DNA of 64,000 bases, from positions 351,950,750 to 352,014,749 of the forward strand of contig NC_069659.1 in the NCBI RefSeq assembly GCF_027244095.1, in the 5' to 3' direction. The notes under the pieces are model-generated. The model was given only the letters and a program-made list of their open reading frames with translations, ran no database searches and was not told the origin of the DNA. Positions 41,383 to 51,760 of the stretch are shown in pieces. The stretch is from Hemicordylus capensis. Its lineage: Eukaryota > Chordata > Lepidosauria > Squamata > Cordylidae. Position 1 is the stretch's first letter; each line of letters begins with the position of its first letter. The position numbers and the translations under genes were made by a program.

Positions 41383-41989
41383 CATGGATTACCAGAGAGC
41401 CAGGCAGAGTTGGTACGGCTGGCGTTATGATGACCACAAGGCCCTTGCTAGTGGGTCCTGTCGATTCCCCGGTGAGTGTGGTACTTAACAGGCAGATCCC
41501 TGCTCCTCTGGTGCCTTCATGGACACTGGCTTTAATTTGAGGTTTTATTCTCGGTTTTTATTGCCTTTCTTTAAATTGCTTTTTAAATTTTATGCCTCCG
41601 ATTCCTGTAGTGCCCAGGGAGGTGTGCCACACGCCACAGGAGCTGCTTAAATCATGGCGGGATGTGCTCGGCAAAGGAGGAGAGGCAGTGGGGGGAAAGG
41701 GCTTGAAAAGAAAGACAACAGACGGGAGGAAAAGGAGAAGTGAGGATTCGAAAGTGCAGTCCTCCTGTGCTTACTGACTAGGAAGTAGGTCCATTGAGGC
41801 TGAGCTGCAGATGGAGGGAAGGCTAAACTTACCATCAAACAAGGGGAAGCTTTGGCGACAGGGGGGCGGGTGGGTCTTGAACCTGGAGTTTCCATTTTTC
41901 TGTCGTGTTTCAACACCAAAGAAAGATGAACAGGGGAGATAGTAGTACGATTCAGACAGATGTCAGGACAAGTGTACAGGGCCGAGGTG
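41383..41989. other. No gene seen
   Basis: Unique DNA. Frames at 41592-41777 (+) and 41647-42078 (-) lack family or splice evidence. Confidence 0.4.
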
Positions 41990-42405
41990 TTCTTGTGGTA
42001 GCAAGCATGAATTGCCTCTTTTGCTAAGAAGGGTCCACTTTGGTTAGCATTTGAATGGGAGACTACATGTGTGAGCACTGTAAGATATACCTCTTAGGGG
42101 ATGAGTCCACAGCTCAGCGGGAGAGACCAAGTTCCCTCCCTGGCATCTCCAGATAGGACAAGATTTTTTTTTTTTTTTAAATAGGACAAGATTTTTTTAT
42201 TGAACCAACAAACTACCAAAGCATACAGTACGTTGCCAAAGCACAATTATATACAAAGTGGTTGTTTGTACATGATATATCTACAAAGATTTAGGGCTGA
42301 GAGAGACTCCTGCCTGCAACCTTGGAGAAGCCGCTGCCAGTCAGTGTAGACAATACTGAGCTAGATGGACCAATGGTCTGGTTCTGTATCAAGCAGCTTC
42401 ATAAG
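41990..42405 (+). mobile_element. 5S/tRNA SINE carrying a poly(A) insert
   Basis: Forward copy (TTTGCTAAGAAGGGTCC head) broken after CATCTCCAGATAGG and resumed at TTAGGGCTGAGAGAGAC. The insert at 42161-42292 is described separately. Confidence 0.82.
42161..42292 (-). mobile_element. Poly(A)-tailed insert inside a SINE
   Basis: On the minus strand it reads GCTTTGGTAGTTTGTTGGTT, then CAATAAAAAAATCTTGTCC: an AATAAA signal and A-tail, typical of a retroposed 3' end. A second ATAGGACAAGATTTT lies beside it. The same insert sits in the SINE at 49318. Confidence 0.65.
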
Positions 42406-42751
42406 TCTTTCCTTGCATCTGCTGGCCTTATCCCCAGGACACTTTCCAGATTACACGCTTATAACAGCGTCACTACTGTCGGTTAAGTGTGCTCCCATAC
42501 GGCCTGGGTTTCAACATCACAGTCCCTGTAGGCAAGGTGCAGATCACAGGTCCAATGCCTTTTTTCGGATTGTATCCTTCCTGCAACACTGCATGTGCGT
42601 TACAAAATAAATAGCTGTATTTTCCCATTGTAGGAGGGTTGCACAAGCTATTTACATTTTCAAAATGATCCTGCAACGCATTTTACTGCTGAACAGAGCG
42701 TAATCTGGAAAGTGCCCAGATCCATTCAGCGTAATGTCAGAAACAATCTCA
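42406..42751. other. No gene seen
   Basis: Unique DNA. Confidence 0.4.
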
Positions 42752-43015
42752 TAGGAACACAGGCAGCTGCCATATACGGTGTCAGACCATTGGTCTATCT
42801 AGCTCAGTATTGTCTACACAGACTGGCAGCAGCTTCTCCAAGGTTGCAGGCAGGAATCTCTCCCAGCCCTATCTTAGAGATGCTGCCAAGGAGGGAACAT
42901 GGAACTCTCTGCATGCAGATGCTCTTCCCAGAGCGAACCCATCCCTTAAGGGGAATATCTTACAGTACTCATGCATGTAGTCTCCCTACATGCAAAGCCT
43001 CCATCCATGCCATTG
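42752..43015 (-). mobile_element. 5S/tRNA SINE with anticodon remnant, 5' end truncated
   Basis: GAACTCTCTGCATGCAGATG on the plus strand retains anticodon-arm sequence. The 5S head is cut short after CATGTAGTCTCCC. Confidence 0.78.
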
Positions 43016-43526
43016 GAGATCCTCTCTCTTTAAACATTTTCAGATCATGGGGGCAATATATACATTTGAAGTTTGTCTGCATGTAGGCTCTTTCAGACAT
43101 CGTGCCAAATGTACATAAGGGTGGGGGTAGTGCTTGCTAGTGGGCATGATCCCACACCACCCTACGCGCATGTTCAGGTAGATGTCTGGCTAGTATTGGT
43201 GTCATTTTGAGTTTTCAGTGCAGGAGTTAAAATGCCTAAAACAGGGGTTCCTAACGAAGGGTCTGTTAATGGAACTGCCCTGGGGTGATGGGTGAACACC
43301 CCAAAATTGTGTTTGGGCTTTGGGTGGGGAAATTAGCTTAGAGTGGGTCAGAATAATTCTTGTGCAAAGCTTTGGTGGCAGGAAAATGGACTGAGGGAGG
43401 TTGCTGAGATTCAAAAACAAAGGTTTTATTTGAAGGTAAGGGTTACAATGGAGTAAGAGAGTCAATTAAAAAATACATCACAAGATTAACCCTATAACTG
43501 CTAAGAGGAAATTTAGCTTAGTGGAA
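43016..43526. other. No gene seen
   Basis: Unique DNA. Confidence 0.4.
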
Positions 43527-43775
43527 CATAGGAACTTAGGAAGCTGCCATATACTGAGTCAGTCCCTTGGTCCATCTAGCTCAGTATTGTCTACACAGAC
43601 TCAGTATTGTCCCTCCAGGGAGGGAACTTGCAACCTTCTGCTCTTCCCAGAGCGGCTCCATCCCCCGAGGGGAATATCTTACAGTGCTCACATATATAGT
43701 CTCCCATTCATATGCAGCCTGCTTAGCTAAGGGGACAGGCCATGCTTGCTCCCACAAGACCAGCTCTACTCTCCA
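43527..43775 (-). mobile_element. 5S/tRNA SINE with internal deletion
   Basis: The tail duplicates ACTCAGTATTGTC and then jumps to CCTCCAGGGAGGGAAC, so the central tail part is lost. Head intact apart from a short gap at AACCAGGGCAGACC. Confidence 0.8.
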
Positions 43776-44427
43776 AATTACAGTAACTTCCAGGCTAACT
43801 GGAGAAAGGAGGCTGGAGAAAAACAAGTCTTTGGATTTAAGAATAGAGCAGGGATAGAACGCCTAGGGGGCGCAGGGATTACTATAAAACCTTGTCCTTC
43901 CTTCAACAGTGATTGGATCCTTGTGGCTTAGATGCAACCGAAGGACCTCTTTCCTTAGGGATGGACTGGGAAGCAGCAGACAGCAGCGGAAGTCATGGGG
44001 ATTAGACGGCAAAGATAGATCCCAAAAGTGTCTGTTCCCAAGTAGCCAACTTCTGGTGGCAGCAAGGCTGGCTGGGCAGTTCGGCCCCGGCAAGAGGACC
44101 TATCTGGAGGTGGAAGCACTCTTGGCATGCAGAGGAAGACAGAGCTGAGCATAGTGGCAGGTGTCAGTCAGATCTGGCATCCAAGGTGTGGGTGACTCGC
44201 ACTGGAATCCAAAAGGAGCACACTAGAGAATACCCAGGAGGCCAAATGGAGCACGCAGAGGAGCACACTGGCTCAAGGACAAATTGTGTCCCGGGGCAAC
44301 ATTCCAGTTGCTCTTCTTTCCTGAATAGGGTAGTTCCAGGGAATCTGAAAAGGTTCCATTCTTTGTGTTTGCTGTGCTGCACTCCAACACAAAATGGAGG
44401 GAATGGACATGCAAACACAGTCAGAGG
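43776..44427. other. No gene seen
   Basis: Unique DNA. Overlapping frames near 44164-44536 appear on both strands and are unsupported. Confidence 0.4.
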
Positions 44428-44560
44428 TGCACCTAGGAAATTTTGGAGCCTGGACCTCAAGGCCTTTGGAGTCCCACACCCGAAAATAAATATCATCATG
44501 CTCCACCAGGTGACCACACCTCCCAGGACAGACTAAAGAGGATTTGGGGGGCCCCAGGAT
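44428..44560. mobile_element. hAT-like CAGAGGTG-family fragment
   Basis: Left end AGTCAGAGGTGCACCTAGGA, then CTCAAGGCCTTTGGAGTCCC and GGACAGACTAAAGAGGATTT as at 23644. Right end missing. Confidence 0.65.
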
Positions 44561-44585
44561 CGCATGTTCTCAAATATCCTGATCT

Positions 44586-44765
44586 GGTCTTGTGGTAGTG
44601 AGCATGACTTGTCCCCTTAGCTAAGCAGGGTCTACCCTGCATATGTATGGGAGATTAGAAGTGTGAGCACTGTAAGAGATTCCCCTCAGCAGGGGATGGA
44701 GCCGCTCTGGGAAGAGCAGAAGTTTCCAAGTTCCCTCCCTGGCAGCATCTCCAAGATAGGGCTGC
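44586..44765 (+). mobile_element. 5S/tRNA SINE, 3'-truncated
   Basis: Forward head and tRNA block, stopping at CATCTCCAAGATAGGGCTG where another retroelement tail begins. Confidence 0.8.
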
Positions 44766-45060
44766 TTGTGATATAAAGCATTAAGCATATTGGGAGATCC
44801 AGAGTAAGTTCTGCCCAACAGAAGATATATGATGGACGTCTATAACATCTTCTGACTTGATACCGTATATATTTATAACTAGGTATAAGAGAGTCTGGCA
44901 CACTTAAGAAGAAACGTTTGACTATCATCATGGAAAGGAATCTTGATAATTGTATGCATATATGTAGCAACTTTCAATATGGTTCTATTATCTATTCTGC
45001 TGAATTATTACCTATGCTGGTCTTTGATCGTAATAAAGTTGATTGATTGATTGATTGATA
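44766..45060 (+). mobile_element. LINE 3' UTR with (TTGA)n tail
   Basis: AT-rich untranslated-like sequence ending TTTGATCGTAATAAAG and a (TTGA)n run, which is a typical non-LTR 3' tail. The clade cannot be named from the tail. Confidence 0.5.
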
Positions 45061-45184
45061 GATGAAAAGGAATCAAATGTGATCTACTTATTTATCTATT
45101 AAATAAATTTGAAAAGGGTTAGTGACGTCACAGCACAATCCAATAGGCACCCACAGCAACACACAGGCAGCCCTTCCATAAACA

Positions 45185-45385
45185 TATTATTATTATTTAT
45201 TATTTATTTATTATTTATTTATTTGTTCGATTTCTATGCCGCCCTTCCAAAAATGGCTCAGGGCGTTTCACACAGAGAAATAACAAAACAAACAAACAAA
45301 AAAGGATCCCTGTCCCCAAAGGGCTCACAATCTAAAAAGAAACATAAGATAGACACCAGCAACCGTCACTAGAAGTACTGTACTT
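45185..45385 (-). mobile_element. L2/CR1-like LINE 3' tail with ATT/TTTA repeats
   Basis: Reverse copy: TTCGATTTCTATGCCGCCCT, CCCAAAGGGCTCACAATC and GATAGACACCAGCAACCGTC. Confidence 0.7.
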
Positions 45386-45639
45386 GTAATATTGCAATTA
45401 ATGTGTTTGCTGAGGTGTGTGTGTGTGGGGGGGGTTGTTTATTGTTTTAAATGCCTGGTAAGGGCTTCACTCTTTTCCTGGAGCATGTGTCTAGTGCCAG
45501 CCATAGGTTATGTTCACCTGGCTAGAGGGCAGGGTGGACGCATGGAGAGGAGAGGAGCAAGACCGTGACAGATCCTCCTGCATTCATCAGTGCTTCCATG
45601 TGTAAGCTCCGTGCAGAAGAGCCACTGAACATGTAGAGG
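45386..45639. other. No gene seen
   Basis: Unique DNA. Confidence 0.35.
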
Positions 45640-45750
45640 CTACATGTATGAGCATGGCAAGATATTCTATTCAAGGGAGCAGCAGCTCCAGGAAGAAGAG
45701 CTAGATGGACCAATGATCTGACTCAGTAGAAGGCAGCTTCCTGTGTTCCC
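45640..45750 (+). mobile_element. 5S/tRNA SINE with large internal deletion
   Basis: End of the 5S head (ATGTATGAGCATGGCAAGAT) joins directly to GAGCTAGATGGACCAATG and the tail end GGCAGCTTCCTGTGTTCC. Confidence 0.7.
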
Positions 45751-45842
45751 AGGAGGCTACGGGCAGGGCTGTTGCTACAATCCTACCATCTCTCCAGGCA
45801 GTTCATTCTACCCGGTTTAGTCCCCTGAACTGGGCTTTAGAC

Positions 45843-45910
45843 CAGGGGTTCCCAGAGGCCATTGTGGCTTGGGGTAATGGGAGTTGTAGTCCGGCAAGCT
45901 ATGGGGACCT
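45843..45910. mobile_element. Half hAT-type MITE
   Basis: CAGGGGTTCCCAGAGGCCAT and GGGAGTTGTAGTCCGGC. Confidence 0.55.
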
Positions 45911-46432
45911 GTTGCTAGCACTGCTCTTCTACAGGCTCCCAGAAGCCTCTCCGCTTATACCGGAGATCACAGGCTTGTGGATTCTCACTCTTGACATGCT
46001 CAGGAGCCTCACAGGATCGTGAGCCCTCCATTTGTTGGCACACAGGGATCAGTCACTTAGCAGGCAGTGGGACAGTTACTCCTAATTTTAGCAGCTACCA
46101 AAGCCAAATTGAAAGGGAACTAGCCTCAGGCCATTCCTATGCTGGGATCCCTATGTAGACTCTAGAGTTAGCTCTCAAAAGTTAACTCTCCATTCAAGCT
46201 CGCTCTCTCTCTCTGCATGGAGACTGACCTTTCCCCATCTACTCCCCCTCTGTAGATACCTCAAATGAGCTAAAATCCAGTTACCTCAACAGGGAAGTCA
46301 GATAAGGCTCTGCAATGCAAACTCCCTCCCTATCGGAAGAAAGCTAATGCGGACTCAGAGATGTACCCATTAAAATACTGAATAGTTTACTAGGTTCTTC
46401 CGACCTCCGTGTTCGGGGCCGAAGTCCAGGGC
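45911..46432. other. No gene seen
   Basis: Unique DNA. Confidence 0.4.
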
Positions 46433-46688
46433 CTATCTAGCTCAGTATTGTCTTCACAGACTGGCAGCGGCTTCTCCAAGGTTGCAGGCAGGAATCTCTC
46501 TCAGCCCTATCTTGGAGAAGCCAGAGAGGGAACTTGGAACCTTCTGCTCTTCCCAGAGCGGCTTCATCCCCTGGGGGGAATATCTTGCAGTGCTCACACA
46601 TCAAGTCTCCCATTCAGATGCAACCAGGGCAGACCCTGCTTAGCTATGGGGACAAGTCATGCTTGCTACCACAAGACCTGCTCTCCTC
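46433..46688 (-). mobile_element. 5S/tRNA SINE lacking its extreme 3' end
   Basis: Starts inside the tail (CTATCTAGCTCAGTATTG) and runs to the 5S head with TAGCTAAGCAG changed to ATAGCTAAGCAGG on the minus strand. Confidence 0.8.
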
Positions 46689-46920
46689 TCCAGTTTTGTT
46701 TTTCTGTTCAGATTCCTGTGCTGGTAAAAGTTGTGTGGCAGACAGAAATACATCAGGTGAGGTATTCACATTTCTATCCATCTTTTGCACCGTTTACAGG
46801 CAGCAGTTAAGGGCCCAAGCATCTTGGCAAAGCAAAAGAAGCCAGGTCAACCTAATCCAAAACACTCTTATTCAGGCGGAAATATCCTGAGTTCAATGGC
46901 CCTGTTGAGTAGTGTATTTA

Positions 46921-47010
46921 CCTGAATGCAAGACTAGTCGCCCCCACCCACCAAGATTAGTGACGTCAGAAATTGGGCGGGGGTGGATGGGTCGTCGTCT
47001 TAAATTCAGG
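46921..47010. mobile_element. Short MITE with CCTGAATxxAAGAC ends
   Basis: CCTGAATGCAAGACTAGTCG faces CGTCGTCTTAAATTCAGG with a complementary CCCCCACCC/GGGGGTGG pair inside. Confidence 0.65.
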
Positions 47011-47089
47011 TCCTCTTCGTTTTGTTTAAATACAGGCATTTAACTCCTATTTTTCAAAGGGCTTCTATGCGGGTCAATACGGTACGTTT

Positions 47090-48020
47090 ACTCCTGCAAA
47101 AACGGATCCACCCTGATCGGAACTGCACTTTGAGAACTTGGCGGGCGTCCCACGCACTGGAAAACGCGCTTTGCTGGCCGAGGAAGACACGTTTGCTCGG
47201 GCAGTGAGCTCCGCACTGGGCTTACGCGGGTGTAAAAACCTGCTTTGTGGAACGGGGTCCGCTCGTTTCTTGAGAAGCGAATCGGAGCGCGGCGCACGTG
47301 GTCGTCGCTGCAAAGCGGCCGGCGGGAGTCCTGGGCGCTCCTACCACCAGCAGAGAGCAAGCCCCGCTCCGTTCAGAAGGGCTTACTTACGAGTCAACAA
47401 GCCCAGGCCCGAGCCGCGCAGGGCTGCACGCGGTCCGCTTTCCCCCGAGCAAGCGCGCGCAGGCTTGCCTGAGGCATCCTCGCCAGCCACGTACTTCCGC
47501 GCGGGCCCTTACTCGCGAGCAAGCCTTTTTCCCGCCGCCGGCCGTGCCACACTTCCTTCCTCTCCAGTAGTGGCAGCACAGCTGCTCCGGCGGCCGGGGA
47601 CCGGGGTTGAGCCAGGGCAGGAGGCGGGGATCGGGGCGGGCCGAGGGCGGCGCATCTGGCTGCGTGGTTGCGCCCTGCGGGCGGCGGCGGGCAACTTGCG
47701 CGTCTCGTCTTCTACCTAACCGGGGCTGGCTGGCTGGGCTGCCGCCGTCCAGACAGAGGCGACCATCGCCATGCCGAGGAACCGGGGCGCCGGCGTGTCG
47801 GAGCGGAGCCCGCTGCTGACCTACCGTCTCTGCAGCAGCATCTCGGTGGAAGGGGAGCCGCCCGGGCCCAGACCGGCGGCAAGAGCCGCCCGCAAGCTCT
47901 CCACTTTCCTGGGCGTCGTCGTCCCCACTTTGCTGTCTATGTTCAGCGTGGTGCTTTTCCTGCGCCTCGGTGAGTGGTGCTTTCCCTGCGCTGGGTCCCT
48001 AGCGCCCCCCGCCCCTGCTT
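47090..48020 (+). promoter_or_regulatory. SLC12A9: CpG island promoter of SLC12A9
   Basis: Dense CpG from about 47090 to 48010, falling off sharply on both sides. It contains the 5' leader, the ATG at 47771 and exon 1, and has no TATA box near a likely start. This is the usual housekeeping-type promoter. The transcription start is not determinable here. Confidence 0.75.
47771..47969 (+). CDS. SLC12A9: SLC12A9, first coding exon
   Basis: This exon encodes the N-terminus of solute carrier family 12 member 9, a multi-pass membrane protein of the cation-chloride cotransporter family. The visible 66 codons open with an arginine-rich cytoplasmic stretch and contain ERSPLLTYRL and RKLSTFLGVVVPTLLSMFSV. 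These match the conserved SSPLLxYRL and RKLSTFLGVVVPTxLSMFS segments I recall from mammalian SLC12A9. The latter begins transmembrane helix 1 and ends at FLRLG. The start is set by the ATG in context CATCGCCATGC and by this match. The exon ends in phase 1 at CTCG followed by GTGAGTGG, a consensus donor at 47970. In the family, transport activity of this member is poorly defined. In mammals the gene sits head-to-head with EPHB4; I see no EPHB4 exon here. Exon 2 (start of FVVGHAG in mammals) was not found in the window. Confidence 0.92.
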
Positions 48021-49317
48021 AATGCGAAAGTAAAAGCTACCGAGGGAGGCTGACACTCCCTTTTTTATCTATTGGGCAAAACAAACACACCCAGGCTTAG
48101 CTCCTTGGTGTGTGAGTTTGGCGAAGCCAGCGCACTCTGCACATGCTCGGAGGACAAGTTGGCTCTTCACTGGAAGCTGCAAGTCCCTGCCTGAGCCGCC
48201 GCCTCATGCCCCCTCTCCCCACAAGTCATCATCCTTAATCACCATTTCTCCCTCTTCTTTCTCCCTCGCCCCCTATGACACGAAGGCGATAATATGCTCT
48301 TGTATAGGTGGCTGAGTTTATGGGAAGGGCTTTAGGGTGGCATCCAGGGGACTGTGTACGTGCGACGTAGCATTAGGTTTGCTATGAGGACATCTGCGCA
48401 GGGAGAACCAGTTCCTGGTCTGTAGATGGCTGGCAGTTCACATTAAGTTCTGCCCACGGGCGATCCTTGGCTGACCTGACATTCAGTATCATGAAGCCGC
48501 CTGCCGCTTGGAGCACCCTGTCCCATCACCCTTCCGTAATCACGATGCCAGCTTCTCCGGCTTACACACTTCAGGCGGCAGGAGGGTGCGCTCCTATGGT
48601 TGAATGTTCCTGAACATGCAGTGCGCACACGCCCACACATCCTTGGTATAGTTTCTCTCTCTAGAAAACTAGCATGCCAAGGGGAAGGATTCTGGCACAC
48701 TCTTCTACCCGATATGCTTGTTTTCTGTGTGCAAGGAATGTGTGTGTGTGTATGGTGGGGAGGCCTTGGCCCACACCTGTGGTCCGAAGGCAGCCGTGAC
48801 TTCCTCTTGGCTTCAGGGCACCCTGTAACTAATAAATACTCAGATCACCATAAATCCTTGCAGCACCTCCTAACTCAAGCTGATCTGGCTGGCACACCTG
48901 CCCCAGAGCCTCTCATGTGGCCTGGCCACCCCCCACCTCTACGCATTCTGCCACCCTTGATGTCCCAGCTGCACCATTTAGCCTGCCTTGCCAGGGCCTT
49001 GAGTTCCACAGGCCCCCGGCCAGCCTTGGCTCGGAGAACAGCTTATGATTTCAAGCTTGGAATGTGGTGTGGCTGTAGGGCTTCAGACCTCCTCTGGCAT
49101 TTGGTCCCCGTTATATGTGCTAGTCTCCTTCCCAGAAGGAATCCCTCTCACGTCAGATATTCCAGGAGTTTAGCAACCAGTGCCTAGAATCCTTTCTCCA
49201 GCAATTGCTCCAGCCATCTTAATCTCTCAGTCAACCTCCATGAAATCTGGAGTCATCCCTGCCCCGAACTGTTGGGGACTCCTGCCTGCCTTCTATTATA
49301 CAGTCATTCCTTGTCAT

Positions 49318-49676
49318 AGAAACATAGGAAACTGCCATAAACTGAGTCAGACCATTGGTCTATCTAGCTCAGTATTGTCTTCACAGACTGGCAGCGGCTT
49401 CTCCAAGGTTGCAGGCAGGAATCTCTCTCATGCTTTGGTAGTTTGTTGGTTCAATAAAAAAAAAATCTTGTCCTATAAAAAAAATCTTGTCCTATCTTGG
49501 AGATGCCTCCAGGGAGGGAACTTGGGACCTTCTGCTCTTCCCAGAGCGGCTTTATCCCCTGAGGGGAATATCTTGCAGTGCTCACACATCAAGTCTCCCA
49601 TTCAGATGCAACCAGGGCAGACCCTGCTTAGCTATGGGGACAAGTCATGCTTGCTACCACAAGACCAACTCTCCTC
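49318..49676 (-). mobile_element. 5S/tRNA SINE carrying the same poly(A) insert
   Basis: Reverse copy. The SINE is broken between CAGGAATCTCTCTCA and CTTGGAGATGC by the insert at 49429-49493. Head and tail are otherwise complete. Confidence 0.83.
49429..49493 (+). mobile_element. Poly(A) insert inside a SINE, short form
   Basis: TGCTTTGGTAGTTTGTTGGT, TCAATAAAAAAAAAATC and a doubled AAAATCTTGTCCTAT. It is the shorter version of 42161-42292, at the matching SINE position. Confidence 0.65.
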
Positions 49677-49751
49677 TCCATAACAACAAGCCTAATTTTA
49701 ACACGCTGCTTTCTGGTTTTTCATTGACCTTGAGAAGAAAATGCTACTGTT

Positions 49752-49833
49752 TGGCAGCGGTGGGATTTGAACCCACACCCCTGAAGAGACTGGAGCCTTA
49801 ATCCAGCGCCTTAGACCGCTTGGCCACGCTACC
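49752..49833 (-). tRNA. tRNA-Leu(AAG), possibly a pseudogene
   Basis: The minus strand gives an 82-nt class II tRNA: acceptor GGTAGCG pairing with CGCTGCC, A box TGGCCAAGCGG, anticodon stem/loop CTGGA-TTAAGGC-TCCAG with anticodon AAG, a long variable arm and T arm GTGGGTTTGAATCCCAC. It carries no encoded CCA. A TTTT terminator lies about 11 bases downstream. Compared with the usual vertebrate tRNA-Leu(AAG), the visible changes are of the CpG-to-TpG/CpA type, including C56 to T in the B box (GGTTTGAATCC). That should weaken TFIIIC binding and the G19-C56 pair. The gene may therefore be silent and methylated. Confidence 0.88.
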
Positions 49834-49847
49834 ACCTGTAAACTGGG

Positions 49848-50252
49848 AGGGTTCCATTCCAGCAAAACCTCGCCATTGTCAAATTCGCAGGTGGCGAGGC
49901 ATTAAAGTCTATGGGAAATGGGGTTAGGGGGACCGCTGTAGCAAAAAGACTTAAAAGTAAAGGAAAAAATACAAAACAATTTGCTAAAAATCCCATCATG
50001 TTGCCAAGAGTCACCAAGAAGAATGAGCAAATCAGACCTCTGGAAATTTTTTAACCCACCCAAAGTCACTAAAAGGGATTTTAAATTGGAAAAAGACAGC
50101 AACGGTCACCAGGAGAAATGAGCAAATCGGAACCCACACCCCATCACTTGAAAAAACCTCGCCAACTGCAGATACTCGGGTCACGGTGGGCAAGACCTGT
50201 CACAATTGTCCATTCGCATATACTAAAAAACGTGGTAGCTGAGGGATAATTG
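49848..50252. mobile_element. Tigger/pogo-like non-autonomous element, left-truncated
   Basis: It matches the element at 58818 in CAAAACCTCGCCATTG, GGGGTTAGGGGGACCGC and AAACCTCGCCAACTGC. The right end, read inward, is CAATTATCCCTCAGCTAC next to TA. Confidence 0.65.
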
Positions 50253-50778
50253 TACACTTATACATTCTGTCCCTTGCCCTAATCTTCTGTAGCAAGCTTG
50301 AAGTTCCTGCAGGCAACTTGGCAGGGTTTTTTTAAAAAATAAACTTCCTGGTTGGTTGATATGGCAAAAATGACTTTTATCGGGTGGGATGGGCTTCTTC
50401 TTGTGTGTGTTTTGTATTTTTAAAAACATCTTGTCCCAAGAGAATAGTTTTTTGGTTTTTTTTTAATTATAGACTAGAAACTTTGGATTTGTTTGCAAGC
50501 CTCCTGTATTATCCCTCATTCCTGTATATTCGTAGTATTGTCACGGGTCTGATTTACACATGTTTGCTCAAACAACTTGGCACCCTTTCCAAGTAACTGA
50601 GGGTGAATACAGACAACTGTTTACCAAATGGCACTTAACCACTGCGAGGCTTTGCTGCAAGTTTGGGGCGTAACAGATACTCTGATGAAAAAAGAGAATT
50701 TTTTTTTTTTATCATGGACATAAATCAGGCAAGGTTTCAATATGTAGGGAAAAACCCAACTTGTGTGTGAAGTGCTTG
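50253..50778. other. No gene seen
   Basis: AT-rich unique intron DNA with T-runs. Confidence 0.4.
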
Positions 50779-51075
50779 GAGAGGAGAGCTGGTCTTGTGG
50801 TAGCAAGCATGACTCGTCCCCTTAGCTAAGCAGGGTCCACCCTGGTTGCATATGAATGGGAGACTAGAAGTGTAAGCACTGTAAGATATTCCCCTCAGCA
50901 GGGGATGGAGGAACAGCAGAAGGTTCCAAGTTCCCTCCCTGGCAGCATCTCCAAGATAGGGCCGAGAGAGATTCCTGCCTGCAACCTTGGAGAAGCTGCT
51001 GCCAGTCTGTGAAGACAATACTGAGCTAGATAGACCCGTGGTCTGACTCAGTATATGGCAGCTTCCTATGTTCCT
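50779..51075 (+). mobile_element. 5S/tRNA SINE
   Basis: Full forward copy with an unusually good 5S match: TTAGCTAAGCAGGGTCCACC and TGAATGGGAGACTAGAAG. The tRNA block lost part of GAGCCGCTCTGGG. Confidence 0.88.
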
Positions 51076-51330
51076 CTCTGAAATATCACTTGGTAAACCA
51101 GGTGCCCTTGGTCAACCAGTTGCTTATGTTCCTAACACAGGGCGCGACATACCCAAGGAGCTCTGGCACCTAAAAGTTAATTGTGGCGCCTAGACTAGGC
51201 TATTCCAAGGGAATTTAATAACCATTTTATTTGTCCCAAGCAGTCTGTTCTAAGTATCTTGCTTGTAAAGGGGATAAAGAAAAGCCCTGGACCCTCTGCC
51301 TCCACAGTGTCCATCACTAAGTCAAGGATG

Positions 51331-51645
51331 ATTCCAAGTTCCCTCCGTGGCACCTCCTGATAGGGCAGAGAGAGGCTCCTGCCTGCAATCTTGGAGAAGC
51401 CACTGCCAGTCTCTGTAATTTTTTTCATCTGCGTGTGAAATGGGTTTTGTTTGGAGTGGCAGTATCAAGGCAGTGTGTGTGCACAGAGTGGGGCCTTCCT
51501 GATTCAATCTGAGCGGGATCTAAAATAAACTGAGCAGACATCCAAAAAACATGTGCGTGCACACACACACGCTTTAGAGGGAACACTGCTGCCGGCCTGT
51601 GTAGACAGTACTGAGCTAGATGGACCAAGGGCCTGACTCGTAGGA
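51331..51645 (+). mobile_element. SINE tail pieces, interrupted
   Basis: CCAAGTTCCCTCCGTGGC to GCCACTGCCAGTCTCTGTAA (to 51415), then unrelated DNA, then GTGTAGACAGTACTGAGC and GATGGACCAAGGGCCTGACT (51588-51640). Confidence 0.6.
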
Positions 51646-51760
51646 ATTCCCAGATCTTGTTGACTACAACTCCCAGCATCCCCAGCCAAAGGCCATTGCA
51701 GCTGGGGATGCTGGGAGTTGTAGTGAACAACATCTGGGAATCCCTGTTAGAGGGGAAACT
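51646..51760. mobile_element. Palindromic MITE, CAGCATCCCC subfamily
   Basis: GTTGACTACAACTCCCAGCA and its complement, ending GGAATCCCTGTTAGAGGGG. It has cut into the SINE tail at 51640. Confidence 0.8.

Noticed and set aside
49752-49833. Anticodon read as TAA
   Set aside because: Counting the seven-base loop TTAAGGC places the anticodon at AAG, not TAA.
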